A stretch of DNA of 26,896 nucleotides from JBAUHN01 sp049680295 (GCA_049680295.1 JBAUHN010000389.1:1-26896); one strand, 5' to 3'; positions 1-8,149 are shown, counted from the stretch's first letter. Program-made: numbers and translations. The notes: a model not told the origin generated them from the sequence alone.

Positions 1-61
1 GCAACGCCTCAAGCGCTACAGTGGCTTTGAATTTGTCTGAAAAACTGCGTCTCTTCGTCAT
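1..61 (-). CDS. IS3-family transposase OrfA, N-terminal fragment
   Basis: ATG at 61-59 opens a frame that runs off the left edge. The 20 visible residues start MTKRRSFSDKFKATVALEAL, the typical beginning of the helix-turn-helix OrfA of IS3-family elements, which commonly start with a basic stretch followed by F-x-x-x-F-K and V-A-L-E-A-L. OrfA normally binds the IS ends and is joined to OrfB by programmed frameshifting. Only the first helix is visible, so the family call rests on this short N-terminus and on the adjacent IS tip. Confidence 0.65.
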   Translation of the reverse strand, partial: MTKRRSFSDKFKATVALEAL

Positions 62-122
62 TTGTGTATCCCGTTTTCAAGGTTGGATACATCTTAGCAC
101 GCTGTCCAGTTTTGCCGGACCA
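1..122 (-). mobile_element. IS3-family element, 5' end only
   Basis: This is the terminal part of an insertion sequence that continues beyond the left edge of the window. Read on the minus strand, the likely tip begins TGGTCCGGCAAAACTGGACA (122 down to 103). About 40 bases of leader follow, then the start of an OrfA reading frame. The tip plus the OrfA-like N-terminus fit the IS3 family. The second end and the rest of the transposase are outside the window, so completeness, target duplication and exact subgroup cannot be judged. Positions 123-209 contain nothing I can identify. Confidence 0.6.
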
Positions 123-209
123 CTTCAACCCCCCCCTGCCCCGACCTGATCAGCAGCCCCAGTTCATGCCCCGTGGACTGGCGCGCTTAAGTCGAAAAGC
201 CCTGTTACA

Positions 210-1016
210 TCAATCACCGGTCCATTCGGGCATTGGTTCTTTGCGTGTGAACGCACCGATGCCAGCCTCGGCATCGCGGGCCATCATGTTTTCAGCCATC
301 GTGCGCCCGGCAAATGCATAGGCTTCTTCCAGCGACATTTCGAGCTGCTCATAAAACGCACGCTTCCCGATTTTAACGGCAGAGGGCGATTTATCTGCGA
401 TGATCCGGGCCATTTCCATGGCGGCCGTTTCCAGGTCTGCAAGCGGCACGATGCGGTTGATCAACCCGATTTCGGCGACGCGGGTCGCGGGCAGAAATTC
501 ACCCAATAGCAACATCTCCATCGCCAGCTTGCGCGGCACATTGCGGCTAAGGGCGACCATCGGGGTTGAACAAAACAACCCGATGTTGACGCCCGACGTA
601 GCAAAACGGGCATCATCGGCCGCCACAGCCAGATCACAAGACGCGACAAGCTGGCATCCTGCAGCTGTGGCGATGCCCTTGACCTCGGCAATGACAGGCT
701 GCGGCAATCGCACCACACGCAGCATCATTGCGGAACAGGTGGCGAACAGGTCCTGAAAGTACTGAAACCCCCCATCCGCATCCGCACGCCGCGCTGTCAT
801 TTCCTTGAGGTTGTGGCCCGCACAAAAGTGACTGCCGCCACTGCGCAGGATCACAGCTTTGACACTGCGGTCTGTCGCGATCGTGTCGAATATGTCTGAC
901 AGCGCGTGCAACATCGCCTCGGACAGCGCGTTGATAGATCTCGGTGCGTTCAACGTCAGTACGGCAACACCGCCTGTGTCTGCGCGCAGCACCAAACCCT
1001 CATTTTCACAAACCAT
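210..1016 (-). CDS. Enoyl-CoA hydratase/isomerase family protein (ECHDC3-like)
   Basis: A 268-residue crotonase-fold protein of usual family length. Visible hallmarks are the N-terminal V-x-x-L-x-L-N-x-P segment, the oxyanion-hole motif FCAGHNLKEM near residues 63-72, and the second glycine-rich segment GIATAAGCQLVASCDLA near residues 115-131, followed by FATSGVNIGLFCSTP. The CAGH-L-KEM plus NIGLFCSTP combination resembles the ECHDC3 subgroup, whose physiological reaction is poorly defined; hydration of a 2-enoyl-CoA is the generic expectation. The ATG lies inside the end of the upstream metallo-hydrolase gene (11-base overlap, different frame), so the pair is almost certainly co-transcribed and may be translationally coupled. 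The downstream neighbour is the IS3 end. Confidence 0.85.
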   Translation of the reverse strand: MVCENEGLVLRADTGGVAVLTLNAPRSINALSEAMLHALSDIFDTIATDRSVKAVILRSGGSHFCAGHNLKEMTARRADADGGFQYFQDLFATCSAMMLRVVRLPQPVIAEVKGIATAAGCQLVASCDLAVAADDARFATSGVNIGLFCSTPMVALSRNVPRKLAMEMLLLGEFLPATRVAEIGLINRIVPLADLETAAMEMARIIADKSPSAVKIGKRAFYEQLEMSLEEAYAFAGRTMAENMMARDAEAGIGAFTRKEPMPEWTGD

Positions 1017-1902
1017 TCAGCGGCACCTTCAGCATCGGAGCACCTGTGTCATCGCGCGGGATTTCACCCGCCCGCATGTTCACCTGCAAGGACGGAATAA
1101 TCAAATTGGGCATCCCCAGTTGGGCGTCCCGTTCGGTGCGGAACTTGATAAAGTCCTCGCGTGATTTGCCGCCACCCACATGGATATTGTCTGCGCGTTG
1201 CTGGCCGATTGTGGTCTCCCAGGCGATGGCACGGCCACCGGGGCCATAGTCGTGACAAATGAACAGGCGCATCTGGTCCGGCAGGGTCAGCACGGATTGG
1301 ATTGAATCGAATAATTGCCCGGCATCGCCGCCCGGAAAATCAGCACGGGCCGAACCGCCGTCCGGCATAAAAAGCGTATCCCCCGCAAAGGTAGCATCGC
1401 CGATAACATGCACCATGCAGGCGGGCGTATGACCCGGCGTTGCGATCACAAAGGCGGTCATTGTGCCGATCTCATAGGTGTCGCCATCTTCAAACAAGGC
1501 ATCAAACTGCGATCCATCGCGTTGAAATTCAGTGCCTTCGTTAAAGATCTTGCCAAAGGTATCCTGAATAACCTTGATCCCGGCGCCAACGCCAATTTTA
1601 CCACCCAGCTTGTCTTGTAGATAGGGTGCCGCTGACAGATGATCTGCGTGCACATGCGTCTCGATGATCCATTCAAGCGACAGGTCGCGGGACCGGATCG
1701 CCTCGATCAGACGATCTGCGCTGCTATAGGTGATCCGACCCGCCGCATAATCCATGTCCAGAACGCTGTCGATGATTGCGCATGCCTTCGATGCAGGATC
1801 TTTCACAATATAGGAAATCGTATTGGTTGCAGGGTCAAAAAAACCTTCGACCTCGGGCACCACCGACATGTTCAAAGCTGGAAAACCCACCGTATGCTCC
1901 AT
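1006..1902 (-). CDS. Metallo-beta-lactamase-fold hydrolase, Blh/persulfide-dioxygenase-like
   Basis: A 298-residue MBL-fold protein using the ATG at 1902. A longer in-frame start at 1950 would begin 10 bases from the IS6 end and adds 16 residues that do not look like the fold, so I prefer 1902. Metal-binding motifs are H83-x-H85-x-D87-H88, the PGHT histidine at 158, the AGDTLF aspartate at 175 and a C-terminal FICHDYGPGGR histidine. The long conserved C-terminal segment with ETTIGQQRADN and GMPNLIIPSLQVN is typical of the Blh/ETHE1-like branch, whose characterised members oxidise glutathione persulfide to sulfite using a mononuclear iron. The activity here is inferred from the family. It overlaps the enoyl-CoA hydratase-like gene by 11 bases. 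No BigR-type sulfide sensor is visible upstream; that side is taken by the IS6 element. Confidence 0.85.
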   Translation of the reverse strand: MEHTVGFPALNMSVVPEVEGFFDPATNTISYIVKDPASKACAIIDSVLDMDYAAGRITYSSADRLIEAIRSRDLSLEWIIETHVHADHLSAAPYLQDKLGGKIGVGAGIKVIQDTFGKIFNEGTEFQRDGSQFDALFEDGDTYEIGTMTAFVIATPGHTPACMVHVIGDATFAGDTLFMPDGGSARADFPGGDAGQLFDSIQSVLTLPDQMRLFICHDYGPGGRAIAWETTIGQQRADNIHVGGGKSREDFIKFRTERDAQLGMPNLIIPSLQVNMRAGEIPRDDTGAPMLKVPLNGL

Positions 1903-1959
1903 AGTTATTCCAACGCTCCCCCGGTCATTTTCTATTCTGTTCCATCGCACAGATCAACG

Positions 1960-2781
1960 GGTTCTGTCGCACACTTTCTTGACGATTGAGAACGGCCGTT
2001 TGTTGGACACACTTATCCTGCGAGCGCCTTGAATTGCAGAATGGCGGGTTCTCCTCGACCGGCAAGTTGGCCTTTTCGGATCATGTGCGCGGTTTCAATC
2101 CCGGCCAAGGTCGCTTGCGCAGAGGCAAAGGATTTGAAGCCCTTCATTTGCCGAGTGATCCGCTTGATGAACTGATGGTCCTGCTCGATGATATTGTTCA
2201 GATATTTGACCTGCAGAACTTCAATCAGCCAGCACCAATCGCCTAGCAGGAGCAGCAGATTCATGTTCTCCAACCCCGCAGCGTTTGCACCGCTCTTATC
2301 GATGACAACCCGATCCGGCCTGCCATTGTTGTGGATGGTGAGCGCGAAAAAGCGGGTGGCCGCCGCCTCATCGCGTGCTTCCGACAGAATGAAATCAAGC
2401 GTATTTCCGAATTTGTCGACCGCCCGATACAGGTAGCACCAGCGGCCCTCCACCTTGATGTAGGTCTGGTCCATTCGCCAGGAACGCGCGGGCTGTGTCT
2501 TCCGCTTGTGTGCCTCAGATATGATCTGCTCAGAGAATTACGCCAACCACCGGTTCAAAGGGGCATGGTCGACCTCTACTCCGCGCTCCGCCATGATCTC
2601 TTCAAGGTCGCGGTAGAACACTGGAAAGCGGACGTAGAACCAGACCGCATACAAGATTACATCCTTTGGAAATCGGCTTCCCTTGAAATCGACCAACACA
2701 ACATCCGCCGCTCCTCATCCACCCTCAAAGGTAACGCCACCGCAAAAACCTCTCAAGTCACGAAATCTTTGTGACAAAACC
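1960..2781 (-). mobile_element. IS6-family insertion sequence with inactivated transposase
   Basis: An 822-base element with imperfect terminal inverted repeats. The left-hand end on the plus strand starts GGTTCTGTCGCACAC (1960), and the right-hand end read on the minus strand starts GGTTTTGTCACAAAG (2781 downward). It contains a single DDE transposase reading frame, as expected for IS6, but that frame carries one premature stop. The 8 bases flanking each side (GATCAACG and GGTATCCG) do not match, so there is no target-site duplication. This suggests that replicon fusion, inversion or deletion has shuffled the flanks. The first 50 bases of the 2781 end recur in inverted orientation at 23408-23457. 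Confidence 0.8.
2013..2699 (-). pseudogene. IS6-family DDE transposase interrupted by an in-frame stop
   Basis: The reading frame can be followed from a GTG at 2699 through F-P-K-D-V-I-L-Y-A-V and YRDLEEIMAERGVEVDH, both typical of the IS6 N-terminus. It reaches NRWLA and then a TAA at 2540-2538, and continues in the same frame through SWRMDQTYIKVEG to the end at 2013. The 3' portion (153 codons from the ATG at 2474) keeps a full catalytic triad: D2 in MDQTYIKV, D59 in VVIDKSGAN and E97 in NNIIEQDH. One base change (for example TAC to TAA) would explain the defect, so the decay is recent. The C-terminal piece alone lacks the N-terminal DNA-binding region and is unlikely to transpose the element unaided. 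The exact original start codon is uncertain. Confidence 0.8.
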
Positions 2782-2828
2782 GGTATCCGTCTTCTTGGGT
2801 CATGTATCCACCCAGTTACCTGGTCGAG

Positions 2829-3641
2829 TTAACATAACAACCTCCCACGCAGGATTGCCAACGCACTTGTATGAAGCTGTGGCGTAGACGCGGCCAGAAA
2901 CTCTCCTTGGTGCTCCAATTGAGGGGCGTTGCCGTTCCAATCACTCACGACACCGCCGGCACCTTCGATCACAGGGATTTGTGCGGCTATATCGTATGCA
3001 TGTACGCCCGTCTCGATAAGCAAATCAATTTGTCCGATAGCAAGAAGCCCGGCCGCATAACAATCGTGCGAATACCGTGTTAGCATGACAGACTTGCGTA
3101 AAGTGTTGAACTTTTCGGCGCGTTCTCCCGTAAAGAGGTAAGGATCAGAGGTGTACATAACCGCGTTTGACAGTTCCTCGCACATGCTGCTAACGGCGAT
3201 TTGATCATTGAGCCGTGTTGACCGCGCGTTTTCGGACATCCAACGCTCACCGGTGATCGGTTGGTCAATCAAACCCAGAACCGGCCTACCAAAATGCGTC
3301 AATGCAATTTGTGTCCCAAAACACAGCGATCCGGACAAGAACGATTTCGTTCCATCAATCGGATCAAGATGCCAACACCAGTCGGCTGAGGATTGGTGAT
3401 CGGCAAATTCCTCACCCCGGATGCCATGGTATGGAAAGGCATCGCGTATTCGATCCCGCAGGACCAGTTCGATTTCCCGGTCTGCGATTGTGACCGGACT
3501 TTCGTCCTGTTTGCTGGCAACTTCTGGTCGGGTGCGAAAGTACCGCCTTGCAATGCCTCCCACTTCGTCTGCCATGCGCATGGCAAGTGCCGCCGCCCCG
3601 TCAGGCGGCGTGACACGCTTGTAATTTTCTAGATCCATCAT
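2829..3641 (-). CDS. Inositol-monophosphatase-family phosphatase, histidinol-phosphatase (HisN)-like
   Basis: A 270-residue member of the Mg-dependent, lithium-sensitive phosphatase fold. Metal-ligand motifs are present: G-E-E at 76-78, DPIDGT at 93-98 (D93, D96), and D217 in HAYDIAAQIPVIEGAGG, where HisN-type proteins have a Y rather than the W of classical inositol monophosphatases. It should hydrolyse a phosphate monoester; histidinol phosphate, inositol phosphate or a sugar phosphate are the family options. The ATG overlaps the stop of the upstream isomerase-like gene by one base (TGATG), so translation is coupled. It lies in a GntR-led operon with no histidine-biosynthesis neighbours, so a catabolic sugar-phosphate role is more likely than histidine synthesis. 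The stop codon lies 47 bases from the IS6 end. Confidence 0.85.
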   Translation of the reverse strand: MMDLENYKRVTPPDGAAALAMRMADEVGGIARRYFRTRPEVASKQDESPVTIADREIELVLRDRIRDAFPYHGIRGEEFADHQSSADWCWHLDPIDGTKSFLSGSLCFGTQIALTHFGRPVLGLIDQPITGERWMSENARSTRLNDQIAVSSMCEELSNAVMYTSDPYLFTGERAEKFNTLRKSVMLTRYSHDCYAAGLLAIGQIDLLIETGVHAYDIAAQIPVIEGAGGVVSDWNGNAPQLEHQGEFLAASTPQLHTSALAILRGRLLC

Positions 3642-4666
3642 CAGATCGCCCCTAGATTAAGGGTTGCGTGGTCGCGCAACTGTTTCAAAAGCATATCAAT
3701 ATGCGAACAAAGGTGTTTGGCGTCGGACCTTTCCTGCGCAAGGAGCTCTTCTAGATTGGCCTCTGGTCCCAGCTTGGTTTCGCTGAGGGGGCGATGGGGG
3801 ATGTATGGATCAAGTTCCTCATTCACAAAGCGATAGGGAGGCGAATGGTACCCCACTTCTTCCTCTAAACCAAAGGCCCGCACCTGTGGTTGATCCTGCC
3901 CCAGCAATAGCAACTCCACAAGCAGCCGCGCCTGAGGAATGTGACCATCGCCGCTGCGACAGCATTGCTGCGCCCAACCACCTTTCTCTTCGATAATTAT
4001 GGCGTCCTTGATATGCACATCGGTGACATGCGGGGCCATCACGCGAAGCGCATCCAGCGGGCGTTCAAAGGCGTTGATCATGTTGGTAAAATCAAACATG
4101 AGAGACAGATTAGGGTTGCCGACCGCCTCAACGATCTTAACCAGCTCGGTTCCGGTCAGGTCTTCATGCTGTTCCAGCGTGAACCGAAAGGTCGTTTGGG
4201 GATCAAGCGCCTTCAGATGGCGCAAGTCATCAATCGTCCGCGCAATGACTGTCGATACTCGCCCTTCATACCGTGGGTAACATCGAATCGACGTGGCACC
4301 CGTCTGCTGGCCGATGAAAACCGCTTTTCGCAATGAGGCAACTTCGGTTTCGCTGATCTCAAGATGTACATCGAGGCCCAGTTGCTTGGCCTTCTGGCCA
4401 AATCTCGACAGTCCGGCAGCATCCATATTGCCAAGGCTGGCATCTTCTCCATCCAGCAAGTGAATCTTGACTCCCCGATGTTTGTGCCTAGCCGCAAAAT
4501 CTAGCAAATCACTTGGCGTAAAGCCACCGTAGTAGAAATTCAGGTGCAACGAATAGGCGTGCATATAAAGCGCAATCGAGTCGATCCGGCGGATCAGCGC
4601 CTCTGCCTTCTGGGCAGACAAGGGCGGAAGTGTTGCATCACCTATGGTTGCGCGGCGCCCGTTCAT
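3641..4666 (-). CDS. Sugar phosphate isomerase/epimerase-like TIM-barrel protein
   Basis: A 341-residue protein that reads as an AP-endonuclease-2/xylose-isomerase-like TIM barrel. Strand-end acidic/histidine positions resemble the family's metal site: LEISETE (about residue 102), RFTLEQHEDL (E of the barrel, about 163), LMFDFTNM (about 190) and DVHIKDA (about 216). The C-terminal part (LGLEEEVGYH-like) fits the closing strand. Members isomerise or epimerise sugars or act on sugar derivatives, and the substrate cannot be read from sequence. The start ATG overlaps the regulator's stop by four bases (ATGA), and the stop overlaps the phosphatase start. The three genes therefore form one translationally coupled unit transcribed away from the importer operon. 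Confidence 0.75.
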   Translation of the reverse strand: MNGRRATIGDATLPPLSAQKAEALIRRIDSIALYMHAYSLHLNFYYGGFTPSDLLDFAARHKHRGVKIHLLDGEDASLGNMDAAGLSRFGQKAKQLGLDVHLEISETEVASLRKAVFIGQQTGATSIRCYPRYEGRVSTVIARTIDDLRHLKALDPQTTFRFTLEQHEDLTGTELVKIVEAVGNPNLSLMFDFTNMINAFERPLDALRVMAPHVTDVHIKDAIIIEEKGGWAQQCCRSGDGHIPQARLLVELLLLGQDQPQVRAFGLEEEVGYHSPPYRFVNEELDPYIPHRPLSETKLGPEANLEELLAQERSDAKHLCSHIDMLLKQLRDHATLNLGAI

Positions 4667-5382
4667 AGGCTGAATCGGATTTCTAAAGCTTCGAACCGCC
4701 AGAATTCGCGATCGATCTGTATAGCACGCCCCTCAGCATCCGATTTAACCCGGCGAATATAGAGACCGGGTGCCCCGCTTGTGCATCCCAGCATTTGTTG
4801 TGCCTCACCCTCCAGTCTGACTGGGCGGATCATCAGATCGGTCAGCTTGGGCTCAATGCCAAAATCTTCGGTCCAGACTGCGGTAAACGAGCGATCCTCC
4901 AGCTTTTCCCCATAATCCTTGGCAAGAGCACAATTGATCTGAACGTCGTGAACAAAGATCCGGTGTCCATTGAAAGCGCCCCACCCCTGAACCCTGAGAA
5001 TACGTGCCCCTTCAGCAATGCCAAATCGCACGGCGTCTTCACCTGTGGCTGCGATGTATTCTTTATTTGTGTCAAACCAATTGGCCGTGCCTTGACCTGC
5101 TGCAGCCTGTTGAAAGCTGACATGTTGTTGCGGGTCATAGATGAACCGAGGTTGGGAAATGTACCATCCGCGACGGTCAATCCGGAAAATCGAGCCTTCG
5201 TTCTCAAGCGCCAGCAACGCCTGACGCAGGGACATTCGTTTGACCCCCAACATATCAACTAACTCCCGCTCTGTCGGGAGTTTCTCGCCCGGTTTCCAAC
5301 GCGATTCGCTCAGCGCTGACTTCAAATCTCGGAGCGCCTTGCTGGCCCAGGTTTCCTGAACAGGCCCTAAATTTACGTTCAT
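4663..5382 (-). CDS. GntR-family transcriptional regulator with UTRA ligand domain (HutC/PhnF type)
   Basis: A 239-residue protein. The N-terminal winged helix (about residues 13-78) shows the GntR signature W-K-P-G-E-K-L-P-T-E-R-E-L followed by the recognition helix with RMSLRQALLALENEG. A short linker with RRGWYISQPRFIYDP leads to a UTRA effector-binding domain (about 95-235), ending in a typical Y-I-R-R-V-K-S...I-Q-I-D-R-E-F-W strand pattern. HutC-type regulators are usually repressors released by the substrate or an intermediate of the pathway they control. It is the first gene of the leftward operon and diverges from the importer operon; the shared 176-base gap contains a 14-bp perfect palindrome that is its likely operator. 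Confidence 0.88.
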   Translation of the reverse strand: MNVNLGPVQETWASKALRDLKSALSESRWKPGEKLPTERELVDMLGVKRMSLRQALLALENEGSIFRIDRRGWYISQPRFIYDPQQHVSFQQAAAGQGTANWFDTNKEYIAATGEDAVRFGIAEGARILRVQGWGAFNGHRIFVHDVQINCALAKDYGEKLEDRSFTAVWTEDFGIEPKLTDLMIRPVRLEGEAQQMLGCTSGAPGLYIRRVKSDAEGRAIQIDREFWRFEALEIRFSL

Positions 5383-5471
5383 TTTTTACTCAAATCTCCA
5401 TCTCGGGACCGATTTTCCGTACCCGTGTAATGAAAGTGTTGCAATAGAGCCGTATTCTGCGCAGTATGATC

Positions 5472-5485
5472 TTGGTTTAAACCAA
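5472..5485. promoter_or_regulatory. Perfect palindrome, candidate operator of the GntR/UTRA regulator
   Basis: TTGGTTTAAACCAA is a perfect 14-bp palindrome between the divergent regulator (start 5382) and importer operon (start 5559). It begins one base after TATGAT (5465-5470), which could serve as a -10 element for the rightward operon, placing the palindrome at the transcription start as expected for a repressor site. No well-spaced -35 box accompanies that -10, so the promoter itself is uncertain. Assigning the site to this regulator is inference from position and symmetry. Confidence 0.5.
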
Positions 5486-5558
5486 AAAATCAAATCGTTC
5501 AACAGTGACCTGCGCGCATGGCGATCAAACCACAGCGGCAATTAGGAGGAACAAGAGT

Positions 5559-7100
5559 ATGAAAAAGAGTATTTGGGGCGCTTGCGCCCTCTTTGGTTCT
5601 TTGATGATCGGGGGTTCAGCCGCATGGGCGGACGATCGCCCTGACTTGAATGTCGCGGTAACACTCAATCCGCCACGCCTTGATCCGATGGCGGAAAATT
5701 CAAATGTGAACTCTCGTGTCATGCAGAATGTGCTGGAAACTCTGATCCGGACAGATTCACAAAATGACGGAGCTCTCGTGCCCGGACTAGCCGAAAGCTG
5801 GAGCCGCGTTGATGGGCGTACGGTTGAGTTCAAAATCCGTCAGGGCGTCACATGCCACAATGGCGAAGATTTTGACGCCACTGATGTCGCGTTTAGTCTC
5901 GGAACCGAACGTTTCATGGGCGAAGACGCCCCCGGTTGGGCGGTTGCACAGCAATACCTTGGTGGGCTTGAGGGGGTTGATGTCAAAGACAGCCACACCG
6001 TTCAGATCCGTTTCAAAGAGCGCGATCCTTTGATCGAGTTGCGTTTCGCCAACTGGATGACTGAAATGATCTGTCAAGAGGCATACGAAGCCGCCGGCAG
6101 CTGGGAAGCCTGGGTAAAAGGCCCAGTCGGCACAGGCCCTTACAAAATTGGTGAAGTGGTGCATGGCGATTACATCCGTCTGGACGCCAATGATGCTTAT
6201 TGGGGCGGTGCCGTCCCTGCCAAGAGCGTGACATTCAAGATCGTCCCGGAAATGGCCTCGCGCATCGCAGGTCTGACGACGGGCGAATATGACTTCATCA
6301 CCGAATTGACCGTCGATCAGTTTCCTGTGCTGGATGGCAATGACGAGTTGAAGATAGCCGGCGGGCCGATCCGCAACATCCGCGTCATCATCTTTGATGA
6401 AAAAAACCCGCAGTTGCAGGATGTGCGCATTCGTCAGGCGCTGAGCCATGCCATCGATCGCGACCTGATTGTCGATGCGATGTTTGGCGGCCGGGTGACG
6501 GTGCCAAATGGTTTGCAGATGAAGATCTTTGGCGATCTTTACATCGCGGATCATCAGGGTACCACCTATGATCCCGAAAAGGCCAAAGCGCTTCTCAAAG
6601 AGGCAGGGTACAATGGTGAGGAGATTTCGTACCGGTATCTTCAGGACTACTATACCGGTGAAGTCGATACTGCCCAGATTTTGGCCGAGATGTGGCGCCA
6701 GGTAGGGTTGAACATCAAGCTGGAATTGGTCGAGAACTGGGGCCAGATCGAAGATGTTGCCGAAGGTCGCGGCATTTTCAACTGGTCAAACAGTGCTGAA
6801 TACCCTGACCCGCTGGGCCAAATTCATCGCCTCTACGGGCCAAATGGCTGGTTCCAGGGGAATAACACCTACGAAAGCGCAGAGTTCAACGCGCTTGGCG
6901 AGACCCTGCAGATCGGGGAAACGCCCGAAAGGATCGAAGCGATGCGTTCCATGTTGGAGATCTATGAGCGCACGGACCCACCCGGCACGTATCTGCATAC
7001 ACTGCCAATGTTCTATGGTGTACGCAGCAACATCAATTGGGTCCCGACGGATACCGGCTTCATGGATTTCAGCGCAAATTCGTTAAGCATCTCAAACTGA
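5559..7100 (+). CDS. ABC transporter substrate-binding protein, SBP_bac_5 (Dpp/Opp) family
   Basis: A 513-residue periplasmic binding protein. I chose the ATG at 5559 because it follows TAGGAGG (5543-5549) and starts a clear signal peptide (MKKS, hydrophobic core, cleavage near SAAWA-DD). An upstream in-frame start at 5505 would bury that signal. Family hallmarks are the N-terminal L-D-P-M-x-x-N segment, LVPGLAESW, the F-x-x-R-x-G-V-x-x-H-x-G region, and the central D-V-R-I-R-Q-A-L-S-H-A-I-D-R signature near residues 287-300. The family binds peptides, opines, glycosides, nickel chelates and related ligands, so the ligand is unknown. It heads the rightward operon and should be controlled by the divergent GntR regulator. 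Confidence 0.92.
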   Translation: MKKSIWGACALFGSLMIGGSAAWADDRPDLNVAVTLNPPRLDPMAENSNVNSRVMQNVLETLIRTDSQNDGALVPGLAESWSRVDGRTVEFKIRQGVTCHNGEDFDATDVAFSLGTERFMGEDAPGWAVAQQYLGGLEGVDVKDSHTVQIRFKERDPLIELRFANWMTEMICQEAYEAAGSWEAWVKGPVGTGPYKIGEVVHGDYIRLDANDAYWGGAVPAKSVTFKIVPEMASRIAGLTTGEYDFITELTVDQFPVLDGNDELKIAGGPIRNIRVIIFDEKNPQLQDVRIRQALSHAIDRDLIVDAMFGGRVTVPNGLQMKIFGDLYIADHQGTTYDPEKAKALLKEAGYNGEEISYRYLQDYYTGEVDTAQILAEMWRQVGLNIKLELVENWGQIEDVAEGRGIFNWSNSAEYPDPLGQIHRLYGPNGWFQGNNTYESAEFNALGETLQIGETPERIEAMRSMLEIYERTDPPGTYLHTLPMFYGVRSNINWVPTDTGFMDFSANSLSISN

Positions 7101-7135
7101 TTGACAGGCGGGGCGGCTTTTGATCGCCCCGTCAA
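7101..7135 (+). promoter_or_regulatory. Intergenic hairpin between binding-protein and ATPase genes
   Basis: Directly after the binding-protein stop codon, CGGGGCG (7109-7115) and CGCCCCG (7125-7131) form a perfect 7-bp stem around a 9-base loop. TTGA (7101-7104) and TCAA (7132-7135) can extend it past a small bulge. No U-run follows, so it is not a canonical strong terminator. A position like this commonly protects the upstream transcript from exonucleases or attenuates read-through, giving more binding protein than membrane components. That role is inference. Confidence 0.5.
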
Positions 7136-7159
7136 CCATTGCCCCCAGGAGCGCCGAGC

Positions 7160-8145
7160 GTGACGTCATTACTGCAACTTGATGATCTCAGTCTGCATTT
7201 TACAATTGGTGCTATGGACATTCCCGTTGTGCGAGGGGTCGACCTTTCCATACCCAAGGGCGAAATTGTTGGACTGGTCGGAGAAAGCGGCTGCGGCAAA
7301 AGCGTGACCTGTCTAGCGGCGATGGGCCTATTGGATGACAATGCGAAACTGGGTGGTCAAGTGCGTTGGAAGGATCGCGTAATCGAGCCGACCCACGATG
7401 CTTCCATGAGCGCCTTGCGCGGCAATGAGATGGCGATGATCTTTCAGGATCCGATGACAGCGCTGAACCCGGTCAAACGTATTGGCAAACAACTGACCGA
7501 AGCCATTCGCATCAACAGCCCCTCGCGCCTGAGTAAATCAAAACTGCGCGCACGGGCGATCGAACTTCTGCTCGATGTCGGCGTGCCAGAGCCGGAAACG
7601 CGCCTGTCAACCTATCCGCATCAATTGTCAGGCGGGCTCAGCCAGCGGGTTATGATTGCCATGATGCTGGCGGGGGACCCAGATCTGCTGATCGCGGACG
7701 AGCCGACGACTGCACTGGATGTGACAGTTCAGGCCCAGATCATGGATCTGTTGCAGGACCTGCGTGACAAGCGCGACATGTCGGTCATTCTGGTCACTCA
7801 TGATTTGGGCGTCGTCGCTGGAGTCTGTGATCGGATATTTGTGATGTACTGCGGGCGGATCATTGAAAGTGGCGCCGTCAGGGATGTGTTCGCAAATCCA
7901 CGGCATCCCTACACCTGCGGCCTGCTGGCATCACTGCCTCGAGTGGATCAATCCGAGGGTGACCTTTCGCCGGTGCCCGGTGTTGTGCCATTGCCGACCG
8001 AATTGGGACAAGGGTGTGATTTCGCTGCGCGCTGTAGCCGAAAGCTGGCTCAATGTGAAAGCGACACACCTCAATTGGTGGCCCGTACAAACGGAACCAC
8101 CTGCGCCTGCTTGAATCCGTATGACAAGCCAGAAGTTCAAAGGCT

Positions 8146-8149
<4 letters not shown>
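7160..8149 (+). CDS. ABC transporter ATP-binding protein, DppD/OppD-like
   Basis: A 329-residue ATPase. The GTG at 7160 is preferred: CAGGAG lies 8 bases upstream (7146-7151) and the protein then starts directly at the conserved first strand. A TTG at 7139 would add seven unsupported residues. Walker A is GESGCGKS (41-48), the signature is LSGGLSQR (156-163) and Walker B is DLLIADEP (175-182), followed by the HDLGVVAG H-loop. The C-terminal oligopeptide-transport extension contains GCDFAARC...QC...TCAC cysteines, a pattern that binds an iron-sulfur cluster in at least some DppD proteins. It energises import together with the following ATPase and overlaps its start by four bases. Confidence 0.93.

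Noticed and set aside
1903..1950. Upstream start (1950) for the metallo-hydrolase, adding 16 residues
   Set aside because: The added residues do not fit the fold, and the ATG at 1902 starts right at the conserved N-terminus.
2755..2803. Short minus-strand frame starting MTQEDGY next to the IS6 end, reminiscent of some IS OrfA starts
   Set aside because: Only seven codons lie outside the IS6 tip before the frame enters it; too short to assign.
2829..3641. Histidine biosynthesis role for the HisN-like phosphatase
   Set aside because: No other his gene is nearby and the gene is translationally coupled to a GntR-led catabolic unit.
5787..6554. 255-codon open frame antisense to the Dpp-type binding-protein gene
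   Set aside because: It lies opposite a strongly conserved coding frame, has no recognisable domain and no ribosome-binding site.
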